Below are positions 38,791-51,896 of a stretch of 64,000 nucleotides of DNA, piece by piece. How positions within the stretch are numbered: the stretch's first letter is position 1; each line of letters opens with the position of its first letter. The position numbers and the translations under genes are program-made. The notes below the pieces were generated by a model. The model did not search any database. It had not been told where the DNA came from and worked only from the letters and a program-made list of their open reading frames with translations. Location of the stretch: the NCBI GenBank assembly GCA_037074765.1, contig JBAMDO010000132.1, positions 87,433-151,432 on the forward strand, written 5' to 3'. This DNA is from Mansonella perstans. Its lineage: Eukaryota; Nematoda; Chromadorea; Rhabditida; Onchocercidae.

Positions 38791-41245
38791 TTTTCGTAAT
38801 TTGAACATTTAATTTGCATGCAATTGCACATATTGCGTGAATGCAAATTCATGCACGAATATCCGGCATTACGAATCTTTGTTAATTTGAACAAGAAATC
38901 ATTTTCTCGCAAATGTTTTTTTTATAATTTTTTTCTTGGTTAATCTCGTAAAAAAGTTTTCGTTTTTTTCATTTTCTCTGTGACTGTTAACGAAAGGGAA
39001 ATAATTTTGCATTGTAAATTTATATTGGTATGAGATAATTTCGTAAATTATTGTTTTGTAATAATCTAAGACTTCCATTGTTTGTTTGCAATCTAAAAGT
39101 GTTTGCTGGAAATAGCTTATATTCGTTCTTATCCAAACGATTCCAAATATTATATTTATTGAGTTCAATTTATTGCTTTTTATCACTTCTCTGGGAATTG
39201 ATTACTCTATGATTATTATATCTGATAATATCTGGACTAGTAAAAAACAGACGCACTGAGTAAATAAAGTATAGAAAGTTTTGCGCAACGCTAAATTCTC
39301 ATTGCAATTTTTTATCTCACAAATGGATTCACCGATAGATCATTTATACGCGGCTACAACCAATCAAAAACTTAACCAATTTCCTCCCGAATACAACTAT
39401 TTGTTCGAATGAAAAAAACAAAAAGCAAAAATTTTCAAAACTTTTATAACAATAACAGCCAAGCCTCTTCACAGTTATCCTTGTTTTGTCGTTCGTTTCA
39501 AAATTGTTTGCTGATAGTTTTCTTTGCTTCCAGAAGCACTGTAATTTTGCTGATGTTAATGGATGACAAATCCGGAAATTCGGTGCACCCATATGGAAGA
39601 TTTTTATATACACTCAACAAAAAGAATTTTTAAGTCATTAAATATATTATGAGACCGGCAAATCATGGAGCATACCAGTAAGTCAAACAAGCAATGTTAG
39701 TAAGTGAATGAGTTAAAATTCAAAATTTGAAATTTAATTTATTATGAAATTTGAAAAGACAGAAAAAAGAAAATGAATAAATGAAACTTCTTAAAAAATG
39801 CTACTTTATCAATGAAAGAGTACGAATCAGTTGTTGTGCTGAAAAAATTAGTGACTAATTCAATTCATTGCTAAATGAATTAATTACTAAATGAACTAAT
39901 TGGTAAGTCTGCTATGATTTCATCGAAACAACCGAAGTTTATGCTTTTAATTTAAGCAAATATTATCAAGATCAAAACAGTTGAGTAGGTAATTTCAATG
40001 AAATTAATTTTATTATTATGTCTTTGACAAATCAGTAATAGAAAAAATGGCTTAAAAATGGAAATTTTTACCCATTGAAAAAAATTTGTTTCAATCTATT
40101 TTCATTCTTTTTTAATCATTCCCTCAGATAAATAATGTCATCTCAATGAGTGTGTAAGATTTGCTAAATACATAACCAAACATAAATAAACGCAGTCTTT
40201 AACTAATTTATTGAGAGATCAAAGAAAAATGAAAATTCTTGTTTTGTCATATATATCACAATGTTGTTTCATTAAGTAATAACTGTTCAATTGTTTAGGT
40301 TTTGCTTTACTTTAAAACTCAACATTAACTGAAACATAATGATTAATTGATTTAGAAGATATCAATGATTTTAAAAAGTGCTAAATACAAATAAAAAATG
40401 ATAATTAATAATTTTATAATTCAATTTCTCAGTGTTGAGTTTCATTAGCGATCAAAATGAAAATAGTGAAAGTTGTTTGTAAATGTTAACAATTTATGAA
40501 TAGCAGTTGATCATGATACAAGGAACTTTCTTAATATTATTTTTTTTCAAGCACTCAGTTTCATTTACGACATAATGCTTAATGAATCTCCATAATTTTT
40601 TTGCCATTTGTTCGACTGCTTTCTGTTATATAAATTAATTCATCCAAAGTTATCTATTTACATTTTAGAATTTAAAGAATTACGTTTTCAATTAAATACT
40701 GCTGATATTTAGTTGCTCTAAATTGAACGAAATTGTATCCAAAGATCAACATCCGTAGAATATTTCGCCAAATTTTTCATTGCGACGTATGATTTATTTC
40801 ACTTTCTTGTCCTTCTCAAATTCAATTTTCCTTGACCCTTGGCAGTACTGCTTCTACCTTTTAAAATAATTCTTTCAGATTTCTTAATTGATTTCAACGA
40901 ATTTGATGACATCCATAAAGTCCAATACAGAGGATAATATGTTGGCGTTATCATGTATTGCCATAGTAAGATTCTTACCTCCTTTATGCAAAACGAGCAT
41001 TTAAGTTCTCCTGAAGTTCTTATGAACAGATTATTCATAAATCAATTAGTCACTTATGTTTAATATCAAGGGTCGAATATAAACAAGTAAATAATTTCTA
41101 AATTCAGAAAAAAAGTAACAAAAGTAACATTGCCTAACTAATACATTGTCCTACAACCAAGAATGTTAAACATTTGAAGCACCTATTGTGAGACGAGCAA
41201 TAATCGCCTCATGAAATATTCACTTAACACCAGTTTTGATTACAG
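38791..41245. other. Intergenic region before the serpentine receptor
   Basis: No gene is recognised. Open frames at 38899-39186, 39344-39613 and 39409-39633 overlap or lack coding character. The missing first exon of the receptor gene should lie here, but I found no convincing start codon with signal or TM1 sequence. Repeat R1 copy B occupies about 40805-41050. Confidence 0.45.
40805..41050 (+). repeat. Dispersed repeat family R1, copy B
   Basis: It matches copy C (44262-44575) in the same orientation and copy A (29765-30045) in reverse. The minus strand holds a 79-codon frame (41038-40799); fragments of the same reading, starting MNNL or MNSL and containing YWTLW, occur broken in copies A and C. 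This hints that the family once carried a short coding sequence. Confidence 0.8.
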
Positions 41246-43064
41246 GTATCATTGTTTGGATTTGTTAGCAATGGCTTATCACTTCGTATTATAACCACCA
41301 ATTCGCATTTTCGGAATGCCTATGGCATTCTTTGCAGCGTTGTTTTGCTGTGTAATGTACAAACGATATCAGTCATGTTCATATGGGGAGCTGTTGTTCT
41401 AATAACGTAATACTTTCCTCATTGAGTTTAATTTATCACTGTTATCCGTGAAAAGTATGTAAGAATCGATGTTCAGTTTTATGCATAAATTTGAGAACTA
41501 TTGATCGTTGTAGTTTTGTACCAGTTGCAATTTCAGGGATTCTGGGCAATTATCATCAAACACATCTTCTCTTATTTTAATACCCGGATGTTTGGCAAAT
41601 GTATCTTTTTATGGAGCACTAATTTTGAATTTGTTAATCGCCTTGAATAGATACTATGCAATTACATATCCTGTAAAATATCACCGTTATTGGTCCATAA
41701 AGAAAGCTGTTCAGGCCGCAATTATTGCCTATTTATTCGGGTTTATACCCTGTTTACCTAGCATTTTTGGTAAAATTTTCGCAAGTTTATTTTATACGAA
41801 AGCAAGCTATATATTAAAAATTTCATAAACATAACCAATAAAGACTACTGAAATCGAAGTTCAAAGTATCAAAACCTGGATACTGATCACTAAATGACGT
41901 ATGCTTACAGTACCATGCACTCTGATTTTTAACATGGAAATGGATTTCCGTTGGAGCTATAGTAACACCGATTGTGGCTACATAAATGGAATTTTTGACA
42001 TATCGTTCACTGTTTCATTGCTAATTGTAATAGCATGTATCAACTTCATAACACTTCTTAAGATTAAAAATCACAAGGTACTGATTGGCCATTATTTCAT
42101 TAATTATGTGTTCTAATTAATAGTTGAAATTACAATTAACTGCATGATGATCCAGCTCTTGAAAAGTGTCTTCGTAAAACGTAAGATATTGTTCCTCAGA
42201 TTAATCGACTGTAACTGAAAGCATTTTTTTGCACCAGCAAATTGTTGAGTAAATATTTGCCTTAATCAAATTAGGACAATGTTTATTCAAATAACTGATA
42301 ATTGGGAAGGCAAAATTATATTTACCGCATTTTTCAGTTAGGAAAAGCGAGCCGAGCGGTAGTGCGTTCCACCGGTCATAACCGTGAAATATACTTTTTT
42401 AAACAGGCAAGTATACAAATCTTGGAATAAAGGAACGAATAATTCTATTAAATTACATATTGGGATGAACGTTCGAAAATGAATCCAGGGCAGAGAATTC
42501 AAAAGAGTTGATTTTACAGCCATAAAATTCTGTTATTGTATTTCCAGTCAAGCATCAGTGGGTCTTTAACAGTTGTAGCTGGTATTATTTTTACTATTGG
42601 TCCATATTTCTTGACCAATAAATGGGCTTTATTTGCTGCAACTACAATATGCTGGCTAGCGTTGGACGCCTTAGATGGGTGATTTTTTTCGCTCTTCATC
42701 AAAAAGCATAATCATTTTTGTTTCATACATTCTATCGCGGAACGGTGAATTTTCAACTTTTCTAAGGACAGTTGCATTTCCAGAAATGCTGGTTATCCGG
42801 TAAAATTGTTTTGATCTAAAAGAAGTAGTTTTAATAAATTTTGTTGAAGAAATGTTTGCAAATTTTACAAGTTAAAAAAATCAATCATCGGCTTTAAATT
42901 GATTCCATGTTAATTATAATTGGGAATTTTGATATCTTCCATCAATTATTGAGGATATTTCGGCACATTGTATTTAAAGCTATAATTCCAGTGTTAGAAT
43001 ATTGTTTAAAAAGGCGATCTATAAGTCGGTTTTGCATCGAATTCTGTTTGGCTGTCTGTATTAG
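41246..43064 (+). CDS. Serpentine receptor class X (Srx)-like 7TM GPCR, possibly decayed
   Basis: Exons: 41246-41406, 41537-41769, 41911-42077, 42124-42173, 42548-42678, 42992-43064 (TAG stop). Hallmarks of the nematode 7TM_GPCR_Srx family occur in order. They are SLFGFVSNG (TM1), NSHFRNAYGILC (TM1-2 loop), a Gln-Leu-Ser start of TM3, ALNRYYAITYPVKYHRYW (the DRY-like site and loop 2), FRWSYSNTDCGY before TM5, then TNKW and LDALDG of TM6-7. A basic tail follows (ILFKKAIYKSVLHR). It is probably a chemosensory receptor at the cell surface. The initiating exon was not found. All joins fit in phase except entry into the fourth exon, which is one base out, so the gene is either broken there or spliced in a way I cannot see. 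Confidence 0.72.
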
Positions 43065-43339
43065 ATTATACAATAATTATGATTACTGTCTCAGGTGCAA
43101 ATGTAATGTATTTAGAATGAAATCTTTAAGAAATTTCCAACTTACAGGCTTATTTTATTGATCTTCAACTGGCGTTACAAGAACAATTTGCGACTAAATA
43201 GTAGTACACGAACAAATAGTAATTTTTTTGATAATAAATGTAGAATAGAAATTTGGATTAACTTTTAATTTTCGTTTCAACATTTCCATTGAATTAGACA
43301 TTCGAATTTTAAATACAATAGATTGTAATTTAAGCATAG

Positions 43340-43469
43340 CGGTTCAAACGTGGAGTGGATGGATAAATTAACATTGGCAAAATCATCCAATCGATCATTT
43401 CAATCGCTCGATTATATCAATTTATTACCAGATATTATTGATGGAATAAAAGCATTTTGGAAACATTGA
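43340..43469 (+). other. Possible terminal coding exon
   Basis: After an acceptor-like GCATAG the sequence reads 42 sense codons (starting GSNVEWMDKLTL, ending KAFWKH) and then TGA, with coding-like codon variety. Its phase would also accept the GG donor end of the receptor exon 42548-42678, so it could be an alternative last exon. It shows no family match I know. Confidence 0.3.
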
Positions 43470-46026
43470 AAATATTCCTTAATGTCAATTTTCAGCCAAT
43501 GAAAATTATTCGTTTATGTTTTTTATCGATATTGCAACTTTTCCTACTAACATTTTAATGTTTTATTTAATTCATCATAGTTTACTTGCAATCGATTCTT
43601 GCTACAAAGTGAATCATTTGCGTTCTTCATTCAATACGATGTCCTTAAGCTTAAATACTCTTATAAGAGGATTTTAATATGAAATAAAAAAATGCAAAAA
43701 GTGAAATATTTGAGTCCTCTTTAATTTGATTTCTAAAATCCGAGTCATCACATAAATAAGTGCTGTAAGCTCTAAAATAAGATAGTGTAATTCGTCATTT
43801 TTAAGCTTGCGAAAAGCATTTCAAATTAAAGATGCAAGAAACAAAATTTTTATTCTTTAATTTGACTTTGATCCATCACTAAATATTTGCAGGACAAATA
43901 CTGTCAGTAATCACCTCTCTCATTCTTTCTACAAAAAACAAGTAATGAATTTCATAACTCATAACTCAAATAAAAGCATCCGCAATAAGTGATGGAAAAG
44001 AAAAAACCTCTTTGATTTAAAATAATAAAATAATTTTTTAAGCGCTTGCTGCGGTAAGAAAACAAATATTGTAAATAAAAAACAAATGAAGGAATATTTA
44101 TCGCTTTTCGGTACTTATTTACTTATTATATTATGTTCCCGATAATTAAAATTCTTTGATACTTGAAAAATTCGTTTGGGAAATGGACAAGTCAAATTTG
44201 ATGACTCAAATGAGTTGTAAAAATCATTCCGCAAAAATTATATAATTGAAGTGTTATATATCTTTTCTCAAATTAAATCTTCCTTGGAAGACCTGCATCT
44301 TTCTTTTAAAATAATTCTTTCAGATTTCTCAATTGATTTCAACGAATTTGATGACAGCCATAAAGTCCAGTAAAAAGATAATCTGTTGGCATTGTTTTGT
44401 TGCCACTATAAGTTAGATTGTTACTTCTTTTATGCAAAACAAACATTAAGCCTTCCTGAAGTTCTTATGTACAGACTATTCATAAATCAAGTAATGCGCG
44501 TGATTTATTATTAAAATTTTTTTTTTAAATACATCATTCAATGTCATATTTAACAGCATTATCTTAATTGCTGCTCAAAATTACTGGCAGCATTTCAATT
44601 AAGCTGCTGAAAATTTTAAATTTTATTGTTAAAAAATCTTACCTATCATTAAAAAATTTTCATTAGTTTTTCTTCGCGATGGAATATTCCAAAACTTGAT
44701 TAGAAAGCGAAACTGGGAAAAAAATGAACAGAGGATACATCAGTGTGAATAATGTCAGTTATTAGCAGTAAAACAAGAAAACTAGACTTGAATTTTAAAA
44801 AAAGATTGCTAAAATAATTACAACGATTATTTTTCCTCTTCAAGGATTAAATTTCTGGGAATCATCAAAAAATATTAAATTATGAAATTAGTACTACATC
44901 AGCTATCATTGAACAATATTCAAACACTTCAATCATTTTAATTCGCTGCAAAAAGAAAGTCCAAGGGATTAATTTTTCAAGTGATTAAAATTCTCGAGTC
45001 AATCAAATTATAAACGTTTTACTGGTATTTATTTCCTTCACAAAAAAATAAGGAAATTTCAGTTATCCCACTGAACCCAAATACATATACCACACTTACT
45101 GCAATGAACACCAATGTTGTTAACGATTGCGAGCATAAATTATATTACAAATAAATTTCCATTTTGTATTACTCAATTTCTCGATAAAACTTCAAATTTA
45201 TTTAAAATAAAAAATAGGAATAGATGAAATTTATACATTAGAATCATCCAAAAATGATTCTTAAGATCATGTAGTCATGTAGTACGAATCTAGCGTACCA
45301 AATTTACTATTCAATGTATATATATCTAAATCTTCAGGAAATAATAATTACCTTTCCTAACTGCTACATCATTTTCGTTTATCTCGTTTTCACCAATTCA
45401 TTTGTCTTTTTTTAATTAGGATTAGTTTTAATAGGATAATTTCAGAAAGACTTTACTTGCATCAACTGCTTTGACCGTGCGCTGAATTTTTGTATTTTGC
45501 CGTTGATTGCTTCTGTGTAAATTAAATGGAGGAAGCAAAATACGCCGAATGATTTTTCGCACTTCAATTGTGATAGTAAACAATTTAACAATTTTGTCGG
45601 AAAAAATCAAATAAACGAGCAAAATGAATTATGACAAATTTGCGCGTATTATTTTCTATCCACAAATATTTGTGTGCTAGCCCAATTTCAATACATTAAA
45701 AAATGAAGATAAACAAATGAAAAGGATAGAAATTTAACAAGACAACATGCAGCAATTCCCTTTCATATTTGGCAAAAAAAAAAAACAACCGTACATAGAA
45801 ATTCGAGAACTTTGAGAACTCGAAATCTTGAAAAATCGAATTCATTCTAGAAAATATATATCACTGATGAACAAGAAGAGAGGAAAAATAAGATCAAGAA
45901 TTCCTTTTTTTTTTCATATATTTTGAATCAACATAGCAAATGCAGCAAACAATAAGAAGCAACAATTTCCACATAAATTTCTGCAATTGGTTAAAAATTA
46001 AATTTCCCATAAAGAATGGATATATT
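43470..46026. other. Intergenic region downstream of mdt-15
   Basis: No gene is recognised. It holds repeat R1 copy C and, near 46026, should contain the 3' UTR of mdt-15. The minus-strand frame 45428-45622 is unsupported. Confidence 0.5.
44262..44575 (+). repeat. Dispersed repeat family R1, copy C
   Basis: This is the longest copy. It shares its left part with copy B (TTTTAAAATAATTCTTTCAG) and its right part with copy A (AGTAATGCGCGTGATTTATT, then a T-run and CAGCATTATCTTAA). It therefore defines the fuller extent of the family, about 300 bases. Confidence 0.8.
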
Positions 46027-49000
46027 TTAGGACAAAAAATCACTGAAATTTGCATTTTGTAATAAATCATCAAATGAATTGGATAACAGTGACTGCTGCT
46101 GCTGCCCAAAATAGTAACCACGTACTGTCGATTCCTAAAAATTCAGAAGTTAAGTATAGCTCAAATCTTATACATCAATGAATTTGTAAATATTAAGTAG
46201 CAAATATATCAAATTACCTTTGTGAACTGAAAAACATAAACCGAACATATCAAAATAGCAAAATGACTGCTTCATGTCCATGAATCATCAGCTCCGAATT
46301 TCTTAGAAATCACTTATTTTATCCTTATGCAATAATTTGATAATTTTAATACTAAACAAGCAAACAGACTGAAAACTCCTTGATGTTTAAATTTCTTATT
46401 CTAAGAAATCTCCAAAAATCGGTTATAATTAATTGTATCACTCGCTTGCAGACTTTTGCTTGATCCATCCATGATCCATCGCTTAAATCCTTTTGCAAAA
46501 TTTCCATTAAATCACTCAAAAATCTAGACCTGATCAGAAAACTTTTTAAAAACTTACCCAAGTTTCAAGGAAATCTGTCACCGTTCGTAGACCTGGTCGA
46601 GCTAAACGTTCGTGTATCACATTTTGCAAATCATCGAAGAAAAACGAATCTAAACAGACAGAATTCAGTTCTTTTTGCTTTTAATAATGAAACTAAATAG
46701 TGTCATCACAAAAATGAAGATCGAATCGCCTAATCAATGAAGTTTTATGTAAGTTTTGGTGAAAATAAATCACCTCTGCTTTAAAGAAATGGCATGAAAC
46801 TATCCCATTTATTCGAATATTTTAGTTGAAGAACAAATTAAAATTAAGCTATAAATTACCGCTTGAGTTTTCGCTGCAAAGAAATTATTTAAACTAAAAC
46901 TACTACAACAACAAAGTAACAAACCTAAATCTAGTGCAGCACGACCCACTAGGACTTCACCATTGGGATATGTTTTCGGTATAATTAATTGCAGCGGTGG
47001 CACATTGTGTGAGGCTTAAAAATGTAGTTTTTACTTAGTCTTTACAGAGGTCATATATTCTAATGTTGAAGTTGCAGAAAATTGTTGAAAATTTTTTCTT
47101 TTAACAAACTGCACCAAATCATTTCTAAATTTAATGGAAATATGGTGATCGGAAATGCTGTCTTTATTTAAACAACATTTCAAAAGAATTTTTCATAAAA
47201 GAAAACTTACTTAAAGAGAACTTAACAATAACAGAATGGGAATCAGTTATTTGTTCAATGTTAGAATCGGCTAAAAAACGATCTCCAAATGCTAACAGCT
47301 CTTGATGCACTGCCTCTGGTAATTGATTCTCTATCTGAAATAAGGCAAACTAAATTACAGCTTTTTTTTTTTTTTTGTGACAAGTAATTCAAAGCATAAA
47401 GTAACTACAACGATATGTTGCATAATTTCTCACAAAACACCTACAAATCAGTTAGTAATGCGTTCCAATGCAATATGTTCCAACCATTTTACCAATGAAT
47501 AGTTTATTAATTTTTTTAACTGAAAAAAAATCTTATTTGCTTTAAATATAAATTAAATATCTGATTCAGTCTCAAAATAAAACCTGTGAAGTTTTGCTAC
47601 TCGATACTGCTTCTATGGGAGTTGGCAAGAAATCATCCATTACATAGAGATCTTCAGTTCCACTGCAATCAGTTGTTGGTGTATGATTTGATTCCGAGAA
47701 TGGTGGTAAAGTTGTTGCTGCTGTTGCTGCTTGCTGCTAAAGATTATTAAAATTACGATGCATTTTAATCTTATAAGAAATTTTATACATTTCAAATCTC
47801 ATAAAATTCAATATGCGTTATTAAAGAGAAAATAAAATATTAGAATTAATAGAGTGTTTCTCCCTAGAACAAAAGTATAATCAGATAGATTAATGAAAGA
47901 TAAAATTTGCAATCATATTTGAAGTACCATAAATATCTTATTACTTCAAGAATGCAAAATATATCGAAATCCTGGCTAAATAATATCTGATACAGACAAT
48001 GAAAATTCATCGTAAGATTTGAAAAAATTCATATTGTAAAAAATATTAACCACCCTGGATAAACCATGATGCAGCACTACCGATTGTGCCTGTGAACCGG
48101 AATGCAATCCAGCATTTGGATTTGGATAGGGAGAGTGTCGCTGATAAGTGTGTTCTAGTGAATGTCGTGTAACCTGTTGACCGCTAATCGTTTGCAGTGG
48201 CATTGGTGACTGCATAACACTATTTCGCACTGGACAATGAGCTACTGGAACTGATGATGGCACCACATTAGATAAAATTTGAGGTGATGTTTGCTGTTGT
48301 TGGTGCGATCGACTGGATGATATCGACCACTGACCTGCGGATGATAGGCTAGTATTCGTTTGTACACGATCACCATATCCAGCCTGTGTTTCATTGTTTA
48401 ACAAAACCGCATTTACTGCATCTACCAGTGGTTGTGGTTGTAATGCTCCAGCATTCACTGAAGCTTGCTAGAAAAAATCAACTTTCTATACATTTTGTAA
48501 ACTCATTCAAATAATTATATAATTTGACAGTGCCAATACAGCAGTCACAAAGCTAAAAAATTAAACAACCAAAAAGTTATTGGAGCAATAGATTTGCAAT
48601 GCCTGATGACATGCTAATCGATTTATTAACTTTAAGTTTCGAGTTTCCTAAATTTCTTCCTGTAAGAAACTATAGTTAGCATATTTTGATATTAAATTCA
48701 TATGTGAAATACAAACATTTAAACCATATTACCCACCAGAAATTGCTGTTTTTTGTATATCCATGCTTCTATTTGCAAAAGATATTCAAATGATACCCGT
48801 CTGTAAATAACAATAAAAACTTGGTTAATAGCGGTACTTCTCATGAAATAATATGTTATTATTAATGAAGAAGGGACTTATTATAAACGAAAAAGGGAGT
48901 TAAAAAAATCGTTTCTAACTAGTCTGACTTAAAATTATTATTTACATTTATAATAGATCAATTACAGGAAATAATTCAAGCAAATATGGGATCAAAACGA

Positions 49001-51896
49001 ATAACACTGCTTCATTTTTCTAAATAATGTGAATTGAAAAAAGCAAAAAACGCGAAAGTCATACGAAAGATGAGAACTAAATTTTGGTAACAAAGAAAAA
49101 GGACAAAAGCATGTAACTAAGCACTTAAGTGAGTTCAAAAGATGTATCCAATGATGTAAATTGCATGCTATTAAATTTCAAATGAAATATTAAACACTAG
49201 CACACATACAATTTGCCATCAAGAACGTTGCACATTGTATCAAATTTACTTGCAGCAATTTCATTGCCTTCCAGTCGACATTGCTGCGCACGTATTCGTA
49301 AGCTCTCAACATAAGGCCTTAATGAACGCAACTTCTCGGTATATATATGCTGCAACAGTAGTCGACTGACCTCAAAATTGATAACCATACTATGAAAAAG
49401 GATTAGTCCTTAACAAAATGCCAAAAAAGCATTTTGGATAGGGAAAATTAAAGTGAGAAGTATCTCATTCACTACTATATATTTTATGCAACCAACCTCA
49501 TCATTTTGTTGTATAACATTTCCAAATGGTAAATCGGAAATGTTCTGACTACCCGATCCATTTACTTGCCGAGGGCATGGTGTCGATGACCCATAGTGGG
49601 ATGAATTGATAAGATTTTCTAAAACCGATGCCTGATGCTGCTGCTGATGGTGCGATGAAGCAATCTGTTGCTGTGAAGGAGGCATGGGTGTTCCTCGTGA
49701 CATAAATGGTGCTGATGAATGAGCACGCTCAACGTATTGACCGGAACCTGCAGTACCGTAAGGACCTGTAAGGCATTATGCAACTATTAAAAAACAACAA
49801 CCAATGAGCCTTAAAATCTTTATAGGTTAGAAATAAGGTCAAATAAATAAAGAGGACACAAAGCAACATTTTTCGGAATCTCAAGCATAGTTGTACGATT
49901 TATAGTACGATTTACAGTCGTTGTACGATTTATAGTCGATTTATAGTCGCAAAGACAAGAAATGTCATATATAGGATAATGCGGATTTTGGAAATCAATT
50001 AAAATTTAACAAATACCTGCTGAATAATAAATACCAGGAGGTAATTCATGTTTCCATACACGAGCAGATACTGAATCCGATATTGGAGCTTCTGCAGCAC
50101 CTGTACTATCATTACAGCCATTTTTCGGCTCCGTTTTCACACGACTATACATTTGATGATTCGGAGAAATGCTGTGTGGTCCAGGAACAGAGGGAATGGG
50201 AGAAAGAATGTTATACGGCGTTTGCTGAGGAATCACTGGTTGTGTTACCGGAGAGTGCTGTTGCATATTGGATTGTGATGACTGCATAGTACCGCCAGAT
50301 AATGCACCGCTGGACGACGATTGCTGCGACTGTATCATTGACGGAGATTGACTAACTGAAGAGGCATGGTACCTATCCTGAAAACGAATTCGATAGTTAG
50401 CATAAGTTTTGGCCTAAAAAAGAAAATTGGCAATCAACAACAGCACAGATATTAATCACAGCTTATGCAATAATTAATTAATTATATTGAATATCGAATA
50501 TTTTGGTACCAACCATAATTTTTACTACTGGCAAGTAAATAATCATAAATGAAGCAATAAATTAAACAAAAAGTCGCAATGAAACTATCAGATCTTGGAA
50601 TTACACGTTAATTTTCCATATTCTTACCATAACTTTTTGTTGCTGTTGCTGATGGGTGGGTTGCGGATCTGGTGGTATACCAAGACCCACGGAACGGTAG
50701 TTTTGCGATGCCGAATGAACACGAGAAGGTTGAAGAACGGATGGTACTGCTGTTGATTTTGCTGTAAAAAATGAAGAAAAAAAACCATTGTTGAAAAAAT
50801 GGAGCAACAATGAAGTTCCTCAAATCAAAAATCTTCACACCCATAAGTAAAATTATTACTTGACAAACAACTGCGTATTTTCTGCTTGATTTCCGAATAT
50901 AGTGCATTACCAAACAGTCGAATAAGACTTATTTTTTAATTTTAATCACTGATACTTGATAATGGACCAACTAAAATGAGTATCTACTGCTGCAAGAGAT
51001 GGATCATTTGGTATCATCTAGTGTGCAATTGCAATACGTATTACAAAAAAAATCTAGGTGATCTTAATAATCCTGAAGAAATGATTATATAAATAATCTA
51101 TATTTTTTTCTCTCCGGAATCATCTTACCTATATTATTTAACAATTTCATTGGAACTGCCTCACTTATTTTTTGCTTTCTCAGCACCATTTTAATTTTTT
51201 ATGAACAACTTCAAATTAAGCTCCCTCCCAGTTAAAATATTTATATTTTCTATTAAATAAAAAATATGTTAAAGGATAATTTAAATAATTCAAATTTTAT
51301 ACATTTGAAATGCTGAGTTAATACGGTAAATACTTACAGTTACAATTGATTGCATTGATAACTTTTGCAATCGTTCGCATATACTCATCTTTACTAACGC
51401 ATTTGTTGAAAACATACTCCTCCACCTATAAAATAAACAGATTAACAAAGCAATGTGCTACAAATCTGGAAAAATGAAATAAACATTTTCAACAATAGTA
51501 CGTCACGTATGGCAAAGCATCAGCGAAATTTCACCTTTCATTTAACATAATCATGTAAATCTAATTAATTAAAATATTGATAAATCTAAGTTCAAGTGCA
51601 AATCACTGATTCAAGTACTTGTTAAGTCTATGTTTAAATAATTAAAAGACTAAACTAAAATCATGATGACAAGCAAGTGCAATAAATTTCTTCTTAATTA
51701 ATTAAGATCCTAAACATGTGAATGTTCAAACTTTGATGCCATTAATTAAAACCATGAAGTTCCATTAACCAACCTGTCTTGCATCGCCGGGTACAGGTAA
51801 ATTTGGAGCATTTTGACGATTTCTTGCTAATTCCGGTTCCAATCGATTAATAACATGATCGCGAAACCGTTGTGATGGCCAATCATCGTCCCCCAT
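46027..51896 (-). CDS. mdt-15: Mediator complex subunit 15 (MED15/MDT-15), complete
   Basis: Exons from the 5' end: 51896-51774, 51425-51338, 50761-50628, 50413-50017, 49765-49497, 49370-49210, 48800-48737, 48467-48054, 47736-47584, 47334-47211, 47014-46925, 46649-46558, 46134-46027. They sum to 2,217 bases, 738 residues plus stop, close to the worm MDT-15 length as I recall it. Residues 1-70 form the KIX domain ([20 protein letters not shown], then [15 protein letters not shown]), which binds activators. Residues 95-340 are Gln/Ser/Pro-rich. Residues 340-412 ([16 protein letters not shown]...[14 protein letters not shown]) and the final 190 ([33 protein letters not shown]) match the MED15 C-terminal Mediator-tail region. 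In worms this subunit partners nuclear receptors and SREBP in lipid and stress genes. Exon 6 has a weak acceptor (GAG); the stronger TAG at 49389 would be out of frame. Confidence 0.93.
49386..49397 (-). promoter_or_regulatory. Acceptor-like site next to an in-frame ATG inside mdt-15
   Basis: On the minus strand CTTTTTCATAG is followed by T and then ATG (49388-49386), in frame with exon 6 onward. A cis join from exon 5 to this site would break the frame. A spliced-leader addition here would instead give a short isoform lacking KIX and the Gln-rich region. This use is inferred. Confidence 0.4.
49880..49950. repeat. Short imperfect tandem repeat in an mdt-15 intron
   Basis: Units around GTTGTACGATTTATAGTC recur about four times, with variants, between exons 4 and 5 of mdt-15. 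Confidence 0.75.

Noticed and set aside
42340..42395. tRNA-Met-like segment (GAGCGGTAGTGCG, then GGTCATAACCG)
   Set aside because: The D-arm and anticodon-like parts are suggestive, but no T-arm or acceptor stem follows and the anticodon stem has a mismatch. At most it is a fragment.
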